A stretch of DNA of 64,000 nucleotides from Planctomycetota bacterium (GCA_016712565.1 JADJQU010000006.1:310001-374000); one strand, 5' to 3'. Positions 34,761 to 43,752 are shown, numbered from the stretch's first letter. Notes: generated from the sequence alone by a model not told the origin. A program made the numbers and translations.

Positions 34761-35315
34761 GTGCACGACGACATCGAACGAATCTTGATCAGCGAGCAGG
34801 AGATCCGCTCGGCCATCGCTCGCGTCGCCGCGGAGGTGACGAGCGCCTATGCGGGGCGGGATTTCACGGTGGTCGCCGTGCTCAAGGGCTCCTGCGTGTT
34901 CGCCTCCGACCTGATCCGCAGCATCCCGATTCCGCTGGAGCTCGCCTTCCTGGCGGCCTCCTCCTACGGCACGGGCACCACCTCCAAGGAACTGCGCATC
35001 AGTTTCGTGCCCCTCGACAGCGAAATCGCCGGCAAGAACCTGCTCCTCGTGGACGACATCCTGGACACCGGCCGCACGCTGCACCGCCTCAAGCAGGAGA
35101 TGCTCGCGCGCGGCGCGGCCGAGGTGCGCACGTGCGTGCTGCTGGACAAGCCGGCCCGGCGCTCCGTGGAGTTCGAGGCCGATTTCCGCTGCTTCGAAGT
35201 CCAGGACTTGTTCGTCGTCGGCTTTGGGCTCGATTTCGCCGGTCGCTACCGCAACCTGCCCTACGTCGGCGCCCTGAAGCCCGCTGCGTTCCAGCGGCTG
35301 CAGGCCGCCCACTGA
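34761..35315 (+). CDS. hpt: Hypoxanthine (guanine) phosphoribosyltransferase
   Basis: The protein has 184 residues from the GTG at 34761. It salvages hypoxanthine or guanine with PRPP to give IMP or GMP. The family marks are VVAVLKGSCVFASDL, the PRPP-binding loop LLLVDDILDTGRTL, and the C-terminal VVGFGLDFAGRYRNLPYVG. Length is normal for bacterial HPRT. It is followed after 25 bp by a pseudouridine synthase gene, so the region from here to the M28 peptidase could be one transcript. Confidence 0.92.
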   Translation: MHDDIERILISEQEIRSAIARVAAEVTSAYAGRDFTVVAVLKGSCVFASDLIRSIPIPLELAFLAASSYGTGTTSKELRISFVPLDSEIAGKNLLLVDDILDTGRTLHRLKQEMLARGAAEVRTCVLLDKPARRSVEFEADFRCFEVQDLFVVGFGLDFAGRYRNLPYVGALKPAAFQRLQAAH

Positions 35316-35340
35316 ACCGGCGAGCGCCGGACCGCCAGCC

Positions 35341-36375
35341 GTGGACTATCACCTCACCGTCGCCGAGGAGCAATCCGGCATCCTGCTGGACCAGTTCCTC
35401 GCCGGGGCCTTCCCGAACCTCACGAAGACCCAGCTCCGGCGCGTGGCCCGCGACGGTCGGGTGCTCGTGAACGGCCAGGCGAAAGCGCCCTCCGCGCGAC
35501 TGCGGGAGAACGACGTGGTCTCCATGCTCCTGGACGACGAAATCGAGGACTCCCTGGCCGTCGAGGCCGCCGGCGGAGGACCCGATCGGCTGGAGATCCC
35601 GATCCTCTACGAGGACGAGCACGTGATCTGCCTGGACAAGCCGCCCCATCTGGCCTGCGAGCCGGATCGCTGGGACAAGAGCCGCGCCCACCTGCTGGAC
35701 AGCCTCGGCGCCCAACTGTCGCAGCGGCCCGCGGCGCCCCAGTTGCGCATCGTGCACCGCCTCGACCGCGAAACCAGCGGCGCCATGCTCGTGGCCAAGA
35801 CCCTGGAGGCGGAGCGCGTGCTTCGCAGGGCCTTCGACGAGCACCGCATCCAGAAGACCTACCTGGCCCTGGTGGAAGGGGATTTCGGCGGCGAGGACGG
35901 AGAAGTGGTGACCATCGACCTGCCCCTGGGCCCCGACGCGCGCCGTTCGGGCCTCGTGGTCGTGCGCGACGACGGCAAGCACGCCGTCACCGAGGTCTCC
36001 GTGGAGCAGCGCTTTCGCGGCTACACCCTGCTCACCTGTCGGCCCCTGACCGGGCGCACGCACCAGATCCGCGTGCACCTCTCGACGCGCGGCTTTCCCC
36101 TGGCGGTCGATCCGGTCTACGGCCGCCGCAAGGCACTGGCGCTGTCCGATTTCAAGGCCGGCTACCGCAAGAAGCCGGGCCGCGTCGAATCGGCCTTGAT
36201 CGATCGCCTGAGCCTGCACTCCACGCGCACCGTCTTCCCCCGCGTCGGCAGCACCGCGGAGGCGGGAGAGTCCGGGGAGTCGGCGGGCGCGTGGATCACC
36301 GTGGAAGCTCCGATGCCCAAGGACTTCGCCCGGGTCTTGAAGCAATTGGCGAAGTTCCGCCCCACACGACGATGA
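35341..36375 (+). CDS. RluA-family 23S rRNA pseudouridine synthase
   Basis: The protein has 344 residues starting with GTG. An N-terminal S4 RNA-binding domain (LDQFLAGAFPNLTKTQLRRV, then GRVLVNGQ) is followed by the RluA/RluD catalytic domain. The catalytic motif is RIVHRLDRETSGAMLVA, with the active Asp in HRLDRETSG. The other family strings are ILYEDEHVICLDKPP and LLTCRPLTGRTHQIRVHL. Such enzymes isomerise uridines in 23S rRNA; RluD and RluC are the nearest types, but the target positions cannot be read from sequence. It is coupled (ATGA) to truD, so two pseudouridine synthases are made together. Confidence 0.9.
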   Translation: MDYHLTVAEEQSGILLDQFLAGAFPNLTKTQLRRVARDGRVLVNGQAKAPSARLRENDVVSMLLDDEIEDSLAVEAAGGGPDRLEIPILYEDEHVICLDKPPHLACEPDRWDKSRAHLLDSLGAQLSQRPAAPQLRIVHRLDRETSGAMLVAKTLEAERVLRRAFDEHRIQKTYLALVEGDFGGEDGEVVTIDLPLGPDARRSGLVVVRDDGKHAVTEVSVEQRFRGYTLLTCRPLTGRTHQIRVHLSTRGFPLAVDPVYGRRKALALSDFKAGYRKKPGRVESALIDRLSLHSTRTVFPRVGSTAEAGESGESAGAWITVEAPMPKDFARVLKQLAKFRPTRR

Positions 36376-38753
36376 GAATCAAGCAGCGCCTCGACGATTT
36401 CCGGGTCCGAGAGTTGCTCGCGGACAGCGTCCTGCAGCCCTCGGGCGAGCACCGCGTGTACCGCGTCACCAAGCGCAAGCTGACGTCCCTGGAGGCCGCT
36501 CGGGAGCTGGCCGCCGTGGCCGGCGTGCCCGCGGGCGAAGTGGCCCTGGCCGGACTCAAGGACCGCCAGGGCGTCACGGTCCAGTACATGTCCCTGCGGC
36601 GCGGCCGCGAGGTGAACCTGCGGGCCCTGGACCTGACGGTGGAGTCCGTGGGCTTTGCCGACGAGGCCCTGGAGAGCCGCCACAGCCTGGGCAACGCCTT
36701 CGAACTCACGCTGCGGGGCCTGGTGCAGGAGGACCTGGACGCCCTGCGCGAGAACGTGCCCCTGGTGCGGGACTGCGGCGTGGTCAATTACTTCGACGAG
36801 CAGCGCTTCGGCAACCTGCGGCACAATCAGGGCTGGATCGCGGAGCTCCTGATGCGCGGCGAGCGCGAGGAGGCCCTGCGGCGGCTTCTGGCTTCGCTTT
36901 CCGACCACGACGACGCGGCCTCCCACGGCTTCAAGCGCGGCCTTCTGGAGGCGTGGGGCGACTGGAGTCGCTGTCGCGAGTTGGCGGGCCGCTTCGGCGA
37001 GCACCACTCGGTCTTCGAATACCTCAAGAAGAACCCCGAGGACTTCGGCGGCGCCTTCTACCACATCGCCTCCAGGCTGCGGTTGATCCACCTCTACGCC
37101 TTCCAGTCCCACGTGTGGAACCGCGCGGTGGCCGACTTCGTGCGCAAGCACGCACCCGAGGGCGAGCGCGTGGTGCTCACCGGCGTGGAAGGCCCCCTGG
37201 TCTATCCCTCGCGGCCCCTGGCGCTGCCCCCCGGTGCCACGTTCCGCCTGCCGGGGCCGGGATTCGAGGACGTGCGCGACCCCGAGCAGCGCGGACTGCT
37301 GGAGGATGCCCTGGCCCGCGAGCGCCTGACCGCCGCCGACTTCCGCATCGACGGCGTGCCGGGTTTCCAGCTCAAGGGCGAGGACCGCGATCTGCTGATC
37401 TCCCCGCGCCACTTGCGCGTGCGCCCGCCGGAGCGCGACAGCGAGAACTTCGACGCCTTCTCGGTCAAGGTGCGCTTCGAATTGCCGCGCGGCGCCTACG
37501 CGACCCTGGTGGTGCGCCGGCTCCTGTCCTCGCCCACGCGAGCCGCCGGCCGCGACCGCGGCGCGGACCGCGGCCAGCGGGATGGGCGCTCGCGCCTGGG
37601 CCGGGAAGGGGACTCCTCGGGCGGCGCCGGCCGCGAGCGTCCCTTCCAAGGCGCGGGCGGCGGCGGGGGCGCGGGCGGCGGCGGGCCCTCGGGCGGCGAC
37701 TCCGCGGCTCGACCCCGGGGCGGGGATCGCGGCGGCCGCGGCGAAGCGTGGAACCAGAGCTCAGCAGGGGACGCAGGTCCCCAACGGGCCCACCGGGCCC
37801 AACGGGCGGATCGCCAGGGCCGCGACGCCCTGGGCGGGAGGGTGGGACGCGCCGATCGATTCGGCCCCGGCCGGCCCGAGGATTCGCAGGGACGCGAGGA
37901 GCGCCCCCGCGGCCTGCCCCAGCACAGTGAGTCCGGCGAGAGCCTGGCGCCCAAGCCCCAGCCCTGGCGCGGTCGCGACGGGCGGGACGAGCAGCGTTCC
38001 GGGGGCCGCGAGGGGAGGGGCGAGTGGCGGTCGGGCGCTGCTCGCCCGTACGACCGCGGGGGCGCGCGAGGGGACCACCGAGGCGGAACTCGAGCGGGAG
38101 GCTGGCAGGGAGGCCGCGCCGAGGGTCGCGGCCGAGGCTTCTCGCCCCACTCGGGCGGCGGTTACGCCGGCGACCGTGGGCGCGGGGGCGAATTCCGTCG
38201 TGATCGAGCCCCCTGGGGCGGCCCGCGCGATCAAGGACGCGACTCGCAGCGCTTCCAAGGCGGGGGCGGCGCCTCGGGCGAGCCGGCGCGCGGTGACTTC
38301 CGCCGCGACGACCGGGGCCGCGGTGACTTCCGCCGCGATGACCGAGGCCGCGACCATTGGGGTCGCGATGACCGAGGCCGCACTGACCCTCGGGGCCCGA
38401 ATTTCGGTGCTGCTCGCGACGCCGGTCGCGGCCACGCCTTCGGAGGGGATCGCCCTCCGCGACAGGAATGGCGCCCCTACGGCGCACGCCCCGGATACGG
38501 GCGCAGCGACGCGGGCGCGGAGGGGCACCGCGGGGAAGGGACGCGCGGCAACGGGGGCGACGAGCGCCGTCCCTGGCAGCACGGAGGCCGGCGCCCTCAC
38601 TCGGGCGGGTCGTTCCCGGGGGGCCGCGCGGGAGGCGCTGGGCGGCACGGAGCTCGGGGCGAGCGCGGACAGGCGGGGGGCAGGCCCGACGAACGCTCGC
38701 CGCGCGAGCGCGATGCCGGCCCGTTCCCGGACGCCCCGCGCGAACCGGAGTGA
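36372..38753 (+). CDS. truD: TruD-family tRNA pseudouridine synthase with long RGG-rich tail
   Basis: The protein has 793 residues, about twice the usual length. Residues 1-390 are a complete TruD domain: catalytic Asp64 in LAGLKDRQGVTVQ, VVNYFDEQRFG, and the insertion-rich second lobe ending RGAYATLVVRRLL. TruD makes pseudouridine at position 13 of certain tRNAs. Residues 390-793 are a low-complexity tail of Arg, Gly, Asp, Ser and Gln with many RGG, RGR and GRD strings (PRGGDRGGRGE, GGARGDHRGGTRAGG). It includes two copies of the ten-residue unit GDFRRDDRGR, encoded by a 30-bp tandem repeat at 38292-38351. Such RGG tails bind RNA and can drive condensate formation. The tail frame stays RG-rich to its own stop, so it is unlikely to be a frameshift artefact. 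Confidence 0.88.
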   Translation: MRIKQRLDDFRVRELLADSVLQPSGEHRVYRVTKRKLTSLEAARELAAVAGVPAGEVALAGLKDRQGVTVQYMSLRRGREVNLRALDLTVESVGFADEALESRHSLGNAFELTLRGLVQEDLDALRENVPLVRDCGVVNYFDEQRFGNLRHNQGWIAELLMRGEREEALRRLLASLSDHDDAASHGFKRGLLEAWGDWSRCRELAGRFGEHHSVFEYLKKNPEDFGGAFYHIASRLRLIHLYAFQSHVWNRAVADFVRKHAPEGERVVLTGVEGPLVYPSRPLALPPGATFRLPGPGFEDVRDPEQRGLLEDALARERLTAADFRIDGVPGFQLKGEDRDLLISPRHLRVRPPERDSENFDAFSVKVRFELPRGAYATLVVRRLLSSPTRAAGRDRGADRGQRDGRSRLGREGDSSGGAGRERPFQGAGGGGGAGGGGPSGGDSAARPRGGDRGGRGEAWNQSSAGDAGPQRAHRAQRADRQGRDALGGRVGRADRFGPGRPEDSQGREERPRGLPQHSESGESLAPKPQPWRGRDGRDEQRSGGREGRGEWRSGAARPYDRGGARGDHRGGTRAGGWQGGRAEGRGRGFSPHSGGGYAGDRGRGGEFRRDRAPWGGPRDQGRDSQRFQGGGGASGEPARGDFRRDDRGRGDFRRDDRGRDHWGRDDRGRTDPRGPNFGAARDAGRGHAFGGDRPPRQEWRPYGARPGYGRSDAGAEGHRGEGTRGNGGDERRPWQHGGRRPHSGGSFPGGRAGGAGRHGARGERGQAGGRPDERSPRERDAGPFPDAPREPE

Positions 38754-38877
38754 GCGGGTCCCCGGCGGGCCCCCGACCTTTTCCGCGGGTATGATCCCGC
38801 GCGACCCGGCGGGGCACGCGCCGATGTGGCGAGGCGCCGGCGCCGGATCCTCTGAGCATCCGAAATCGAGTGGGCCC

Positions 38878-39741
38878 ATGGCCGAAAAGCTGGTGGTTGG
38901 TGTGATCGGCGGGTCGGGCCTCTACGCCATGGACGGCCTGGAGGAGGTGCGGGAAATCTCGCTCTCGACCCCCTTCGGCGCCCCCAGCGATGCCTACGTC
39001 ACGGGCCGCCTGGGTGGCATCGAGATGGTCTTCCTGCCGCGACACGGTCGGGGCCACCGGATCCAGCCCTCGGACCTCAATTTCCGGGCGAACATCTGGG
39101 GTTTCAAGCAACTGGGCGTCACGCGGATCCTCTCGGTCTCGGCCGTGGGATCCATGCAAGAGCACATCAAGCCCGGTGACTTCGTGGTGATCGACCAGTT
39201 CGTCGACCGCACCCGCCATCGGCCCGACACGTTCTTCGGCGGCGGAGTCGTGGCCCACGTCATGTTCGCCGACCCGGTGTGCGCCGACGTGCGCCGGGCC
39301 CTGGTGGCCTCGGCCAAGTCCTCGGCCGTGATGGTCCACGACGGCGGCACCTACCTCAACATGGAGGGACCCCAGTTCTCGACCCGCGCGGAGTCGAAGC
39401 TCTACCGCTCCTGGGGCATGGACGTGATCGGCATGACGAACCTGCAGGAGGCCAAGCTCGCCCGCGAGGCGGAGATGTGCTACGCGACGCTCGCCATGTC
39501 CACGGACTTCGACTGCTGGCATGCGGGCCACGAGGCCGTGACCGTCGAGGCCGTGGTGGCGGTCATGAACCAGAACGTGGGCAATGCGCGGCGCGTGATC
39601 CGCGCTGCCGTGCCGTTGCTGGCCGCGAACCGCACCTGCGGCTGCGCTTCGGCCCTGCAGCACGCCATCATGACGTCCAAGGACGCGATTCCCCCCGAGG
39701 CTCGCACGCGCCTGGGGCTCCTGATCGGGAAGTACCTGTGA
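38878..39741 (+). CDS. mtnP: S-methyl-5'-thioadenosine phosphorylase
   Basis: The protein has 287 residues. It belongs to the PNP/MTAP family, which cleaves methylthioadenosine with phosphate to adenine and 5-methylthioribose-1-phosphate in methionine salvage. The phosphate motif VFLPRHGRGHRIQPSDLNF, TYLNMEGPQFSTRAES and VIGMTNLQEAKLAREAEM are all present. STDFDCWH carries the two Asp residues that favour 6-aminopurines, which points to MTA rather than inosine as substrate. ATG 38878 is chosen; a TATGAT at 38790 could belong to its promoter. The stop overlaps the next start by GTGA. Confidence 0.9.
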   Translation: MAEKLVVGVIGGSGLYAMDGLEEVREISLSTPFGAPSDAYVTGRLGGIEMVFLPRHGRGHRIQPSDLNFRANIWGFKQLGVTRILSVSAVGSMQEHIKPGDFVVIDQFVDRTRHRPDTFFGGGVVAHVMFADPVCADVRRALVASAKSSAVMVHDGGTYLNMEGPQFSTRAESKLYRSWGMDVIGMTNLQEAKLAREAEMCYATLAMSTDFDCWHAGHEAVTVEAVVAVMNQNVGNARRVIRAAVPLLAANRTCGCASALQHAIMTSKDAIPPEARTRLGLLIGKYL

Positions 39742-41459
39742 GTCTCCTGGGGCCCGGCGCCGTCGCCTGGGCGGGGCTCGCGTTGATTTCCTGCGGCGGC
39801 GTGCCGCGCCTCTCCCCCGAGGCGCTGCTGCGCCTGCCGGAGCGGGCGATGCTCGAGAGCGGTCACGCCGGGCCGCCCGTGCCCGCGCTGATCGACGTTC
39901 CCGCGGGGCCGGCGCGCTTCGCCCGGCAGCTGTACGAGGGCTTCGACCGTTCGCGGGCCATGGCCAGCGTGGCCTTCGTGGACGGCTTCTACCGCGCGCC
40001 CGGCAACGATGGATTCGAGGCCTCTCTGGACCACGTTCGAGAGCGGCTCGAGGCCGCCGGCTTCGGCGCGCGCGAAGGCCTGCTGCTGGAGGTGCTTTCG
40101 ACGCCCCTCGGGGAGCCGGCGTGGACGCCGCTCTCCGCGCGTCTCGCGCTGCACGCCCAGGGCAAGTCGGCGGTGCTGCACGCCTTCGACTCGCCCCAGG
40201 GAGCCGATCGAACCATGCTGCCGGTGGGGGCGATTTCCGGTGCCGCCCGGGGGCCCGTGGCGTTCCGGCTGGAGGACGTCGACCCGGGAGAGATCCTGGT
40301 GGTGGAGGAGCCCGGTGCCGGCGACCCCACCGCCGCCGCGGGCCGCGGAGCCCGCGCGGTGCTCGTGGCCTCCCTCGAGGATTACAACGTGGATCCGACG
40401 CCGAAGGAGCGCCACCTGGACGCGATCCAGTTCCGCTCCGTGCGCCGCGGGGCTCCGATCCCCTGCCTGCAGATCTCGCGCCGTTCCCACGGGGCCATCC
40501 TGGCCGCGGTCAAGGCGGATCCGCGGGCGGAGCTGGAGCTGGAGGCCCTGGTGCGCACCGACGAACGCCCCCTGCGCACGTTGGTGGCCACCGTGGTGGG
40601 CGCCGATCGTCCTGAGCAGTGCGTGGTCACCGTGGCCCACGTGCAGGAGCCCGGCGCCGTGGACAACGCCAGCGGAGTCGGCGGGATCTGCGAGGCGGCC
40701 TGCACCCTGGCGGCCTGCCTGGCCGCCGAGGGACCCTCGCGCATCGAGCGCCCCTCGCGCAGCGTGGTGTTCCTGTTCGGCGACGAAATGCGCGAGTCGC
40801 GCCTGTGGCTCGAAGCCGGCCGGCGCACCAGTGTGGCGGCGATTTCGGCCGACATGATCGGCGCGTCCCTGGAGCACACCGGCGCGGCACCGCTCCTGGA
40901 GCGCGGACCCGATCCCGGCGCGGTGGTGCCGCTCCCGCCCGATCAGCACACGGCCTGGGGGAGTTCGCGGGTGGAGTACTCTTCCCTGGTGCCGAACGGT
41001 GTCAGCCTGGTGGCGCGGGTCGCCCTGGCCGACATCGGTGCCCTGGCCGGCGGCTGGAAGACCAACGAGCATCCCTACGAGGGCGGGTCGGACCACGACG
41101 TGTTCCTGCGCGCGGGCGTTCCCGCGGCGCTGCTCTGGCACTTCACCGACTTCGCCTACCACACGAGCCTGGACCGCCTGCCCCACGTGGATTCGGAGGA
41201 GCTGCGCCGCATGTCCTGCGCCGTGGTGGCCGCCATCCTGGCCCTGGCCGATCCGCGGCCCGGCGATCTGGACCGCTACCTGCACGCCAACGCCGCCGAG
41301 AGGCGCCTGCGGGTGGCCGCAGCCAGGGAGGCCAAGAACGACGAGTTGGCGCATCAATGGGAGCTCTGGACGGACTCCGTGCGCCACTGGTTCCGCCGCG
41401 AATGTCTGCGCCTCACCGCCGAGGAAGCCCCCGTCCCCACCCCGGAGAAGAAAAGATGA
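39738..41459 (+). CDS. M28-family zinc peptidase (aminopeptidase type), exported
   Basis: The protein has 573 residues, starting with GTG and overlapping the MTAP stop. The N-terminus GPGAVAWAGLALISCGG is a probable lipoprotein signal. A mainly alpha/beta N-terminal part (about 1-330) is followed by the M28 core with the di-zinc ligands in order: VAHVQEPGAVDNASG (His and bridging Asp), FGDEMRES (catalytic and metal Glu), SADMIG (Asp) and LWHFTDFAYHTSLD (His). The enzyme probably removes N-terminal residues from peptides in the periplasm. It is tightly coupled to the next hydrolase gene (ATGA). Confidence 0.85.
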   Translation: MSLLGPGAVAWAGLALISCGGVPRLSPEALLRLPERAMLESGHAGPPVPALIDVPAGPARFARQLYEGFDRSRAMASVAFVDGFYRAPGNDGFEASLDHVRERLEAAGFGAREGLLLEVLSTPLGEPAWTPLSARLALHAQGKSAVLHAFDSPQGADRTMLPVGAISGAARGPVAFRLEDVDPGEILVVEEPGAGDPTAAAGRGARAVLVASLEDYNVDPTPKERHLDAIQFRSVRRGAPIPCLQISRRSHGAILAAVKADPRAELELEALVRTDERPLRTLVATVVGADRPEQCVVTVAHVQEPGAVDNASGVGGICEAACTLAACLAAEGPSRIERPSRSVVFLFGDEMRESRLWLEAGRRTSVAAISADMIGASLEHTGAAPLLERGPDPGAVVPLPPDQHTAWGSSRVEYSSLVPNGVSLVARVALADIGALAGGWKTNEHPYEGGSDHDVFLRAGVPAALLWHFTDFAYHTSLDRLPHVDSEELRRMSCAVVAAILALADPRPGDLDRYLHANAAERRLRVAAAREAKNDELAHQWELWTDSVRHWFRRECLRLTAEEAPVPTPEKKR

Positions 41460-42670
41460 GCACCGCTCCCGCGTCGAATCCGAACCCGATGTCCCAGGGC
41501 CGCGGATCCCCCGATCGAGGCATTTCCCTGGACCGGCGCGCGCTGCTTTCCGCCGCGGGCACGGCCGCCGCATCGCTGGCCTGCGCCGGCGCCGCGGGGC
41601 GTGCCTCCGCCCGGGAGACGCCCCAGGCCGGAGCCGCGGAGGCACGCGTCGCGCGCACGGGCTATCCCGCGATGGTGGGCAGCGCCAACGCGCTCCCCGG
41701 CATGCGCCAACACTACGCGGCACTAGAAGCAGGATCGGCGCCGCTCGACGCGGCCATCGAGGTGGTCAAGGTCGTCGAAGCCGATCCCAGCGACCACTCG
41801 GTGGGCCTGGGCGGCCTGCCGAACGAGCGCGGCGTCGTGCAACTCGATGCCGCCTGCATGCACGGCCCGACCCACAACTCCGGGGGCGTCGCCTGCATCG
41901 AGAACATCCTGCACCCCAGCGAAGTGGCGCGGCTGGTGATGGAACGCACCGACCACTGCCTTCTGGTGGGGCAGGGGGCCTACGAATTCGCGCGCGCCCA
42001 CGGCCACGCCCACACCGATCTGCTCACCGACGAGGCCCGCCGCCTCTGGCTCGAGTGGAAGGAGCGTTCCAGCGCCGACGACGACTGGCTGGAGCCCGCT
42101 CCCCAGGGCAAGGAGCTGCGCACCGGCCGGCTGGAGGGGCCCACCATGGAGACCGCCCTGCGCCTGCAGCAGCGCGGCCTGGCCCACACCTGGGGCACGA
42201 TCCACTGCTCGGCCCTGGGCGCGAACGGGGACATCGCCTGCGTCACGACCACCTCGGGCCTGTCGTGGAAGATCCCCGGACGCGTGGGCGACTCGGCGAT
42301 CATCGGCGCCGGCCTCTATTGCGATCAGGAGGCGGGCAGCGCCGGGTCCACGGGGCGCGGCGAGGCCGCCGTGCTCGCCAATGCGAGTTTCGCCATCGTG
42401 GAGTTCCTGCGGCGCGGGGCCTCGCCCCGCGAGGCCGGTCTCGAGGTGCTGCGGCGCATCGTGCGCCAGGTGGAGCGTCAGGCGAAGTGGCAGCCGGCGC
42501 TGCGGCGCGCGGACGGCACGCCCGCGTTCAACATCCACTTCTACGTGCTCGGGCTCGACGGCTCCTACGCCGGGGTGGCGCTGCACCGTGGCGGCGGGGC
42601 GCCGACGTTTGCCGTGGCGACCCCCGAGGGGGGGCCGCGCCACGAGGCCTGCGAGTGCCTGCTCGATTGA
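41456..42670 (+). CDS. Glycosylasparaginase/isoaspartyl peptidase-like Ntn hydrolase, Tat-exported
   Basis: The protein has 404 residues. The N-terminus carries a twin-arginine signal (LDRRALLSAAGTAAASLACA). The rest matches the N4-(beta-N-acetylglucosaminyl)-L-asparaginase family, in which autocleavage exposes a threonine nucleophile: here Thr248 in HTWGTIHCSALG. The mature small subunit holds VTTTSGLSWKIPGRVGDSAI and GAGLYCDQEAGSAG. Canonical family members have DTIG at the cleavage site; here GTIH replaces it, so self-processing should be checked. Substrates may be glycosylated asparagine or isoaspartyl peptides. It follows the M28 peptidase gene and may act with it on peptides in the periplasm (inference). 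Confidence 0.82.
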   Translation: MSTAPASNPNPMSQGRGSPDRGISLDRRALLSAAGTAAASLACAGAAGRASARETPQAGAAEARVARTGYPAMVGSANALPGMRQHYAALEAGSAPLDAAIEVVKVVEADPSDHSVGLGGLPNERGVVQLDAACMHGPTHNSGGVACIENILHPSEVARLVMERTDHCLLVGQGAYEFARAHGHAHTDLLTDEARRLWLEWKERSSADDDWLEPAPQGKELRTGRLEGPTMETALRLQQRGLAHTWGTIHCSALGANGDIACVTTTSGLSWKIPGRVGDSAIIGAGLYCDQEAGSAGSTGRGEAAVLANASFAIVEFLRRGASPREAGLEVLRRIVRQVERQAKWQPALRRADGTPAFNIHFYVLGLDGSYAGVALHRGGGAPTFAVATPEGGPRHEACECLLD

Positions 42671-42695
42671 TCTCTCGCTCTGTCCGGCAAAGGAC

Positions 42696-42723
42696 TTGAC
42701 GCCCAGCGGAGAGCCCCTAGGTT
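42696..42723 (+). promoter_or_regulatory. Sigma-70-type promoter
   Basis: TTGACG (42696-42701) and TAGGTT (42718-42723) are spaced by 16 bp. The ATG at 42732 follows 8 nt after the -10, so the transcript would be leaderless. This is the best -35/-10 pair I can see before a coding gene in the window. Confidence 0.5.
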
Positions 42724-42731
42724 GGGGGGGC

Positions 42732-43367
42732 ATGCCGCCCCCCCCTGGAGACCTTGCTCCGCGCCCCGTGGCGGTCGCCACGCGCGCCGCGGACAACCTG
42801 TGCTTCATCCGTTCGACGATGGAGCGTTCCGTGCTGTTCACCGCGTTGCCGGGCAGCGCCGGGGTCCTGTTGGGAGTCGACGGCGCCGCGGCGGCCTTCC
42901 TGGGCGCCCGTGCGCGCTCGATCGAGCAGTGGCTCGCCGTGTGGATCGGAGCGGCCTGCCTGGGACTCGCGATCGGACTGTGGTCGGTGGCGCGCCGCGC
43001 CCGCCAGTTGTCCGTGCCCTTGACCCGCGGGCCCGCGCGCAGCTTCGCCTTCGGCCTCTCGGTGCCCCTGGCCGCCGGCGCGCTGATCACCGGCGCACTG
43101 TGGCGCTACGGCGCTTTCGGCGCGATGCCGGCCACCTGGATGCTGCTGTACGGGTGTGCGTTGCTTTCGGCGGGGACCTTCAGCCTGAGGCAGGTGCGCA
43201 CCATGGGCGCCGCCTTCTTCGGCGCGGGAGCACTGACCCTCGCCGTGCCGCTCTCGCCGCTGGCGGCGGCCTCCAACCTGCTCCTGGCGGCGACGTTCGG
43301 CGGCCTGCACCTGTTGTTCGCCGCGCTGGTGGCGCGCGACGCGCGCCGGGAGGTTCGCCATGGCTAG
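42732..43367 (+). CDS. Small membrane protein paired with a winged-helix regulator
   Basis: The protein has 211 residues. Residues 1-70 are mostly hydrophilic, including FIRSTMERSVLFTALPGSAG. They are followed by about four to five membrane helices (WIGAACLGLAIGLWSVA, FAFGLSVPLAAGALITGALW, TWMLLYGCALLSAGTF, LLLAATFGGLHLLFAALVA). I do not recognise an enzyme motif. It overlaps the next gene by 8 bp and both follow a good promoter, so they form a two-gene operon. The membrane protein could sense or be controlled together with the regulator (inference). Confidence 0.75.
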   Translation: MPPPPGDLAPRPVAVATRAADNLCFIRSTMERSVLFTALPGSAGVLLGVDGAAAAFLGARARSIEQWLAVWIGAACLGLAIGLWSVARRARQLSVPLTRGPARSFAFGLSVPLAAGALITGALWRYGAFGAMPATWMLLYGCALLSAGTFSLRQVRTMGAAFFGAGALTLAVPLSPLAAASNLLLAATFGGLHLLFAALVARDARREVRHG

Positions 43368-43746
43368 TCAGCCCCGTGAAGCCGAGGGCGCCCGCGAGGG
43401 CGACCGCGCGCGCGGGCTGCGGCCCGTGCCCGGCGGCTCGCTGCGCAGCGGGCCGCCGGAACTCGACAAGTTGATCCACGAGCGCCTGCGGCTCGCCATG
43501 GTGAGCGCCCTGGCGGTCAACGAAGCCCTGTCCTTCGGCGACCTGAAGGACCTGGTGAAGACCACCGACGGGAACCTGAGCGTGCACGCGCGCAAGCTCG
43601 AGGACGCGGGCTACGTCTCCTGCACCAAGGGCTTCGACGGCCGCGTGCCGCGCACCGAGTTCCGGCTCACCGCCGCGGGCCGCAAGGCCCTGGAGCGCTA
43701 CCTGGACCACATGGACGCGGTGATCCGCGCCTCGCGCCAGCGCTGA
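43360..43746 (+). CDS. Winged-helix (HTH_34-like) transcriptional regulator
   Basis: The protein has 128 residues. The HTH fold is clear: LIHERLRLAMVSALAVNEAL, then SFGDLKDLVKTTDGNLSVHA as the recognition helix region, then a wing with GYVSCTKGFDGRVPRTEFRL, and a final dimerising helix. The pattern matches the HTH_34 winged-helix domain related to MarR/ArsR-like regulators. No metal or ligand residues are recognised. It is translationally linked with the preceding membrane protein gene, with which it probably shares control. Confidence 0.82.
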   Translation: MASQPREAEGAREGDRARGLRPVPGGSLRSGPPELDKLIHERLRLAMVSALAVNEALSFGDLKDLVKTTDGNLSVHARKLEDAGYVSCTKGFDGRVPRTEFRLTAAGRKALERYLDHMDAVIRASRQR

Positions 43747-43752
43747 GCTCTC

